Source of the DNA: Gnetum montanum | Lineage: Eukaryota; Streptophyta; Gnetopsida; Gnetales; Gnetaceae | Direction: 5' to 3' | DNA: 64,000 nucleotides | Assembly: GCA_015680685.1 (NCBI GenBank) | Contig: MNCI01020094.1 | Coordinates: forward strand, 354,626-418,625 | Made by a program: the position numbers and the translations under genes | Shown here: one piece after another, positions 57,580 to 64,000 of the stretch | Position numbering within the stretch: the first letter of the stretch is position 1 | Layout of the letters: each line of letters opens with the position of its first letter | The notes under the pieces: generated by a model | Databases searched by the model: none | What the model saw: only the letters and a program-made list of their open reading frames with translations | What the model was told of the DNA's origin: nothing

Positions 57580-58800
57580 TTTTGTTGATCTTAAGAATTT
57601 CTTGCAAAGATTTATAACATAAATGTTTTTAGTAAGGAATAATCTAAAGATAGAAAATACTAATGTCTCCTAGACTATAAAGACTAAAGAATTATCAAGC
57701 TTTTGATTTTATTTTATTTGATGATTTATATGAATTCCTGTCAAGAGATATCATTTCAAGATACATATTTCTACAAATTACAGAATTTATTTACCTTAAT
57801 AAGGGTCTTATACTAATGATTTAGGCTATTCTTGAACACTATAGAATTAATGTTTTGCATGCAAAAGATTAATTGGCCAATTTTCAAATGGTTAAGAAAT
57901 CATCGGATCTTAGAGTTTTTATGGATCAATGGCATATTTTTATTACTTAGGAATGGAAATTGGATTTTAATCTCTATTCTTCTAATTACTCTAAAAATTC
58001 CTTACTAGATTGAATTAAAAAATCTTCATCTTATTTTTCAAACTGTTAAAAGTGATATTATTAGCAATATTGGTGAAATTATAAAGATATAGTAAAAAAC
58101 ATTAGTAGATGGTGTGCAACATACACATTATTTTATAGAAATTGATTTATGATAGAGGAAGATAGAATTAAAACTTAAGGGTGATAATTAATGTTTTTCT
58201 CATAGAATTATATACAATAATTTGTAAGGATGTTACAACTATTATCATTGTGAAGGATATGTTATTGGAATCTATCATATTCTTAATAAAAATGTTGTTC
58301 ATGAGGAAAAGAAATAATAATTTTCAAAAAGGAAAATAATGGTAGTTTTCAGTAGACACATATGAAACATTCTTTAATAAGTTCTTAATCTTTTACTAAT
58401 CCTTTTAATTCTAAAGATGCCAGTTAACTCTTAATATCTAAAGATAATTTTTCTTTCGGAAAACAATTTTCAATAAGGATCAATGATGAAAATTCTAATG
58501 TAGATGGATTTTACTTAGTGCAAGATAAGAAGGAAATGCCTGTAGATACTACTTTCAATTTAAGAACTCCAAAGGTATATTCTTCTTGCTCTACTTTTAC
58601 TATTATTCTAAATGTTTTCTAATCAAACAATGATTTTTCACTTATTAGCAACATGGAGTATGAGACAAATGTTAAGCTTGAAAATTAAGGATGGGAGTCT
58701 CCTCCTTCACATCTTAATGTTAATTGTTTCATAGAATCTTCAAAGCTTTTTTAATAAGTCCCAAGAAAAGATTACCCAGGAGCATCTTTCAAATTAACAT
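57580..58800 (+). pseudogene. Second decayed DUF4283/CCHC ORF (LINE ORF1-like)
   Basis: Near 58230 one frame reads YNYYHCEGYVIGIYHILNKN, which fits the C..C..EGHVIG.C zinc knuckle of plant DUF4283 proteins with three ligands mutated. Upstream leader sequence (gatggtcccactcataacaa... at 57228) resembles that before the 31200 relic (aaggtcccaatcctaataaa... at 31043), so the two are probably copies of one family. Heavily decayed. Confidence 0.42.
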
Positions 58801-58848
58801 TTATCTATAGATTTTCTTTTCCTACAAGAAATTATGATTTTGGTGTAT

Positions 58849-59661
58849 TGATGAGTGGCAAGGTACCCCTACACTCAACCATATGAATACTAGCGTTTCA
58901 TGCATGATCTGGTTGAACTCCACAAATGGAATAGTTGTGGTATCAAGATAGTTATCCTTAGGTCGTAGTTCACTGTCTTCCCATTTGGACTAATGTTAAC
59001 TTGTCACGTATGGTTTAGTCTAGAGTGAGGTGTATGATGTGTTCCTATACTACTGCTACTCCTGAATATAATGGGAAATAATATTAACTAAGCTAAGAGA
59101 AAGAGAGGGTGAGAGAGAATCTAAGATAGCCTAAGTGCGATGAGCATCCGTTCCTCAATCATCTGTACACATCTTGGACTTCATGCATGACTACCACTAG
59201 GATTAACAAGTGCAGATCCTAGATACGCTACTGGGTTACCAAGTAGTCACACTTAAATGTTCGTAATCAAGTCGTACTCATTCCGTGTTTAACAGGGTTT
59301 AGGGTGAAAAGAGATTAACTAAGAAAGTAGTAAATACTAATTCATTAAATAATTAAGCTAAGTGAATGCTGAAATGATGAAGTAATCTTGATCTTTATTT
59401 CCAATCATGTTTGTGTCCAAGTATGTCACACTTGAATAAGGATGTTGTACAATTACAATCACCACACTGCGGGCATACACTAGGAGGAAAAGGGTTTAGA
59501 GAAAGAACTACTAAAACTTAACACTTACACTAAGAATTAAAAAAAACTATCTGCCTATCGGAACTATCTACCTCTTATTTATAGATGAGGAGATAGGTTG
59601 TGATATCATGTATGTGATATCGCATACGTGATATCACGGTTAACTAAATGGTGACTCATCA
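58849..59661 (-). repeat. 3' LTR of gypsy element G
   Basis: 813 bp, TGATGAGTGG...GACTCATCA on the plus strand. TATA box on the minus strand at 59571-59584, short GATATC array at 59597-59637. A PPT (tacccccacaactgaatg) follows. The preceding five bases are TGTAT; the partner LTR was not identified in the window. Internal sequence differs from C and D within 40 bases of the PPT. Confidence 0.75.
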
Positions 59662-59783
59662 TACCCCCACAACTGAATGAAAACTTGTCCTTGAGTTATA
59701 GTGAGAACAAGCTCCATTGATTACATAGTGGATATGTACGGAATTGTTGGATGGTGAAAATGGGTTTATGCCGCAGTGTGGAA

Positions 59784-62630
59784 TCAAAAGAACATTGAGA
59801 CACAACACAAAGAATGTTCTATAGCTACAAAATTTTTGGAACTTGTGTAGTTCCTAGTGGTGGTGGCTTCTCCATAGGTGCTTTCCATTTGTCTTGTGCT
59901 CCAGGTCTTGGGACTTGATGGTGTTGAAGTATGACTTGGAGTTTCTCTTTTTCGGTTTAGGGATCTTATGTCGTCCATGCTAATGTTCGGATATTTAATG
60001 GAGTTGACACTTCCCATGGGTAGGGTAGTTGCAGAAACATTTGATTTGCCTTGACATACCAGGCCGCAAATACCCATCATTCCTCCTTGTAGGCTTTGGC
60101 TTTGTCTCTGTACTCTTGAAAATCTACAAGCCATCGAGCCAAATCCATTGTGACATCTTTCTGTCCTTGGTAGCTTGCCTTTACCACCTCAGGTTCAGAA
60201 TTTGTGATTTGTACTTTTCGCAATAACTTCTTGCATTCTGCAAATTCTGTTTCATATTTACTGTAGGTGGTAGCTACCTATTGTTCAAGCTCTATTCTTG
60301 GGTGCCCTGCTATTAACATGGTAAGGTTGGCATATCATAGGTTTGCCAACTCCATGTATTCTGTAAGATCCTAAATCTGCAGGTCCTGATTCTTAACTTC
60401 CGCCTGGTGAGCTAAGGCTTATGTGTCCAATATGATCCACTAGTCAGTGTGTTGAGCATTGATAGCATTGATGTGGGCCTTGGCCATATGGATCTCCTTC
60501 TCAAGGATCTATTTATACATCCCCACCTAGTCCCAAAAGTGCACCTTTAGCTTTTCATGCCGTTAAGCCTCATTTTGCCATGCACTTATTTCGATGGCTA
60601 TTTTTTGGTGGATGGTGCATACCTCCTCCATTGGCTAAATGGCTCATGTCTTGGTTGACCCGGATAAATTGTTCTTGCAATTGATGAAAGTGTTCTTCAA
60701 AAACATTCTTTTGCTTCTACATAGAGGTCAACTGAAGGTTGTCGGTAACAAGTTACTTTTTTTCTTCTTGTAAGGCCTTGAGTACCTTGTTATGCGCATG
60801 AGTTTGCACCTATGCTATAGAGGCATCCCAAATAGCCTTCTCTTTTTCTTCTGCTACCTTCTTATTCTCCATTAATAGTTTGGTTAGTTGCTCAGTTTTG
60901 AAACTGTTTAGCTAGTTTGTGGGAAAAAATTGCAAAGGGTCTTGCTATGCTACTTGTAGGGCCACGAGCTATTCTTGTAATTTCTGCACCTCTACTTTAG
61001 CATGCTTAGCCCTCACCTCTGTCAAGACCAGTTTCCCCTTAGTGGAAATGAGGTCTGATTGAATTACTGTAACATCTTGAGGGATGTCAAACAAGGACTT
61101 CATTAGTTGTCCTATTTGTAGCAATTGATCGAGCACATCCTCATGTTCTGAAGGAGTCATTGAGGTTCCGGTCAAAGTTTGAGCATCTCATGCTCCAATG
61201 AGGTTTGCTGGTGGTACAATAGGTACATTGAATGATTCTTTAATGTGGTATATGATCACTTTTGCAGCTCCCATGGCATCCTGGTGTTGCATGATCACCA
61301 CAGCAGCCCTTTCACTAGTTTCTAATTACAATTGGAAAGATGCTGCATTTCCTGAGATCTTTTGTGACCAAGTACTTTCCCCTCATACTGTATGAATAGA
61401 CACTTCATCCCTTACACAATCCAAAGAAACTATGGGTTGTATGGCATTGTTAATGATGCAGAAGAGATTTGTGACATCATGACTTCCCCAACTAACCATC
61501 TCAGCGATGGCCCTGAGATGGCTCATCGATGGTTTGTAATTTTGCAGTGGCGGTTGATCCTGGCCTGTGCTAAGCCCTGCTTCCTATTGTTGGCTGGGTC
61601 CCATACTTGGAAGTTGGCTAGGTCTTGCAAGTTGAGTTGCAGTTAGTCTAGCCATCTATTCTTTTTCTTGTTCTGGTCCCAACATCTCACCAGTGATTTT
61701 TCTTGCGGCTGGTGGCTTTACCAATTCAACATATGAAGCATTTTTGGCTTTTTAGAGGACAACATTAGTGTATCCCCTAATACTAGCACGTCAGCATAGC
61801 TTCCTAATAAGGCAAGGGAAGGACAATGCCATCTTCCCTGTCTTCTATTCCTCGAACCACCTCAGAATCTCTGTAAGATATAGATGAGGTAGGTTAGCGT
61901 TAACCTTTCCCATCAGCACTACACATCCTCTTGACGCATATGTTGAGATTTTTTTAAGCCCTTCATGAGGAAGAGGTGATACGTTCCAATTTTAAAATAG
62001 ATCCTCTCTTCTATCATCAACTCTTCAAATGTCTTATCCTTGCCATATGCCCTTTCGAACCAAACTCGTCGCACATTGGGGTTTAAATGGGTAGACAACT
62101 AAGCAACCTTGGGCCCTATATTTGGAAGGTTTAATACTTTTGAAATGGCCTATGCAGAGAAATTGACTATCACACCACAAATATTAATGGTGGTTCCTTG
62201 TTATCTATTGTGCCAGAATTGGTACATCTCCCCCAAGTACCAGGCATCGCTTTTAGAGAGGGTAGGCCATAAGGGAGACCCTTTGAGGTGATCCCTAACA
62301 GCCTTAGGAGAAAACTCTGCAAAAGATTTAAAATTTAATTCCACAATCACTGTAGTGAATGTGGACCTTTCATGGATAGCTTGAACACACTCCTGGGGCA
62401 ATATGAGATGTTGTCCCTGTTCAGGCGCTACAACAGCTCCTCCTTCTACTTGCCCAGACTATATGGTAGGAGGGTTCTCTTGATGAATGCTAAATGATTG
62501 TTCCTCCTGTTCTGCATGTTGTCTACCAGGGACTTGTTCTTCACCTCTCCTAGGTCGTTTGCTTCCACCTTGAGCAGGACCTTCCTATTATCCATGTTTC
62601 GGGGCCATTTGCAATCACACGGGGTCAAGT
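59784..62630 (-). pseudogene. Degenerate plant-transposon-type ORF with coiled coil, inside element G
   Basis: Read from 62630 down, one frame (with stops) carries 'LNFKSFAEFSPKAVRDHLKG', 'AWYLGEMYQFWHNR', 'THLNPNVRRVWFERAYG', 'EERIYFKIGTYHLFLMKG' and 'VNANLPHLYLTEILRWFEE'. The pattern resembles the putative plant transposon protein domain seen in plant retroelement ORFs. A Gln/Glu/Lys-rich region predicted by eye as coiled coil follows (61175-60969 and about 60900-60400), then a Ser/Thr/Pro-rich tail (60134-59784). About a dozen stops make it inactive. Family assignment is by resemblance only. Confidence 0.45.
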
Positions 62631-62849
62631 GTTAGCAAGGTTGTTTCCAAAGTTAAGTTATACCTTACTGCTTGTCTTAACTAATTAATTTGTTTTATCT
62701 CTATGTGATGTTTCTTGAAAGATTGTAATAGTGAGTCCTCTTTGCTTAGGTGGTTTCCAATCTTAGTTTCCCGATGTACCTAAAGGGATGAAATTATTTT
62801 TAGCACAATTATTCTTAATGTTATTTCTAATTACCCTTGATAATGTCCT

Positions 62850-63185
62850 TTCGGCGATGACAAATTCCAAAAAAGTTATGTGCCATTTAGTGTGTTTCCC
62901 TTCCACATGACTAAGCTGAACACTCTAGGTTCAAGTAGGTTTAGATGAAATAATAATCGGAGTACCAGCGAGCAAGTTATGGATATGAAAGCAAGGGTCA
63001 CACAATTGCAAGTCATAGAGAAAAATTCGAAAAATTCCCCTGCGTGAATTGTGAAAAATGATGTTAAGTGTTGCGGGGNGGGGGTCATATATATATAGGT
63101 TATAGGGATGCAATATCACGTACGATACATCACGTACGTGATATCACGTCGATCGTGATATTGTGTACATGATATCGCAGCCTAA
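62850..63185 (-). repeat. LTR-like fragment with GATATC array and TATA box
   Basis: At 63108-63180 a GATATC/GATATT array like those of A-C precedes, on the minus strand, a TATA box (CTATATATATATGAC, about 63088-63103). One N lies at 63079. The remainder does not match the other LTRs, so its borders are uncertain. The sequence to its right is gypsy 3' noncoding zone, which suggests a 3' LTR of a further minus-strand element. Confidence 0.45.
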
Positions 63186-64000
63186 TAATGTTTAGTCCCA
63201 AGGGAAAATGCCAAATTTTTAGAATTTTTCATAAATTAATAATGGAAATTAAGGACATGTGGCAAGTGTTTAAGGGTTCTAGGATAATTTAACTCATTTT
63301 GAAGGCACGAATAATGATATGTGGGTGGAATTGATCAATAAGGAACCTGGATGGTAGAGAAAAAGGCTATGTGATGGTTCATAGGAACGTTGAATTAGAG
63401 GGATAGTAGTAAGGAAAAGAAAATTGTTGGCAATATGCTAAGGGTAATAAATGGAGTGTGGAAGGTAGGACATGAGTGCAAATTACAAAATTACACAAGT
63501 GGGTCCTCCCCAAAGCAAGTTGCAACCTATAATGCCCTTTTGTAACCACACTTAAAAGTGTCCATGGGCACTCGAAGGGTTAAAGGTAATCCACACTAGT
63601 TCCACAAAACACACACATGTAAATATCACTGGGATGAGGTAAGAATTCTATGTTACACATGACATGAGCTAATTACATGAATAGTGAGATGAGATGAACT
63701 ATAGAAGGGATTGTAGAGATTGGGACATGAGGTAATTGACCCAGGGCATAGTAAATCCTGCATGTGAAGCATGATTAACGTGTCATTAACCTATTTTTCC
63801 AAGATTAGGACCAAGTTCATTCATCTAATCAGTGACACCACATTGTTTCATCCCATGATGAGTGACTAGGAGAGTACCAGAACAACAAGGAGTATGATCA
63901 CTTGGCATTTTGTTCAAGAGAGGAGTGATTTTGTTTTGTGGCACTTCCTTTGGTTTTTTTTTTCAATTGCTGAATCCAGAGGAGCCACCAACCTTCAGGC
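63186..64000 (-). other. 3' noncoding zone of a further gypsy element (runs off the window)
   Basis: Contains the gggtcctccccaaagca block (63501-63517) and the text around it in the same order and orientation as C (35760-35830) and D (48400-48480). No ORF. Confidence 0.5.

Overview
This is a window of a large, repeat-rich plant nuclear genome. The evidence is AT-rich DNA, one spliced plant-type gene, several generations of Ty3/gypsy LTR retrotransposons, tRNA-like SINE heads and long gene-poor stretches. A seed plant is certain enough. A gymnosperm such as a conifer is my guess from the density of decayed nested elements, but nothing here proves it.

Only one gene looks alive. On the minus strand, seven exons between 28598 and 23593 join in frame into a 407-residue ARF GTPase-activating protein of the plant AGD8/9/10 (ArfGAP2/3) class, with an intact CX2CX16CX2C zinc finger and arginine finger. 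It sits in a retrotransposon-poor island of roughly 18-30 kb.

The rest is mostly one superfamily of gypsy elements whose LTRs start TGATGA and end TCATCA. The primer site matches a tRNA-Asp 3' end, the gag is long and His/Ser-rich, and the pol order is protease, RT, RNase H, integrase. Left block (1-17.6 kb): old integrase and gag relics, into which element A (6400-17245, minus, TSD ATACA) inserted. A was then invaded head to head by element B (plus, about 7200-13920, pol deleted), and a later deletion fused the two.

Right block (30-59 kb): a solo LTR, then a three-level nest. Element D (34031-56799, TSD ATAGG) carries element C (34215-46853, TSD CATAT) inside its 3' LTR. C carries an unidentified 3 kb element E (38763-41782, TSD CTTGG) inside its RT. 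D itself landed in a tRNA-derived SINE-like repeat. Around the nest lie decayed CCHC (DUF4283/LINE ORF1-like) genes, including a converging pair with a perfect 57-bp hairpin between them. The last 5 kb holds one more LTR, a degenerate plant-transposon-type ORF with coiled coil, and the 3' noncoding zone of a further gypsy element.

The most unusual features are in the noncoding parts of these elements. Palindromic arrays lie between the LTR end and the TATA box, and they are built from a different sequence in different subfamilies. Three PPT-like motifs lie at matching positions in the 3' zone of B, C and D. All element ORFs seen here are broken, and several catalytic residues are lost. No CRISPR, rRNA or bona fide tRNA genes were seen.
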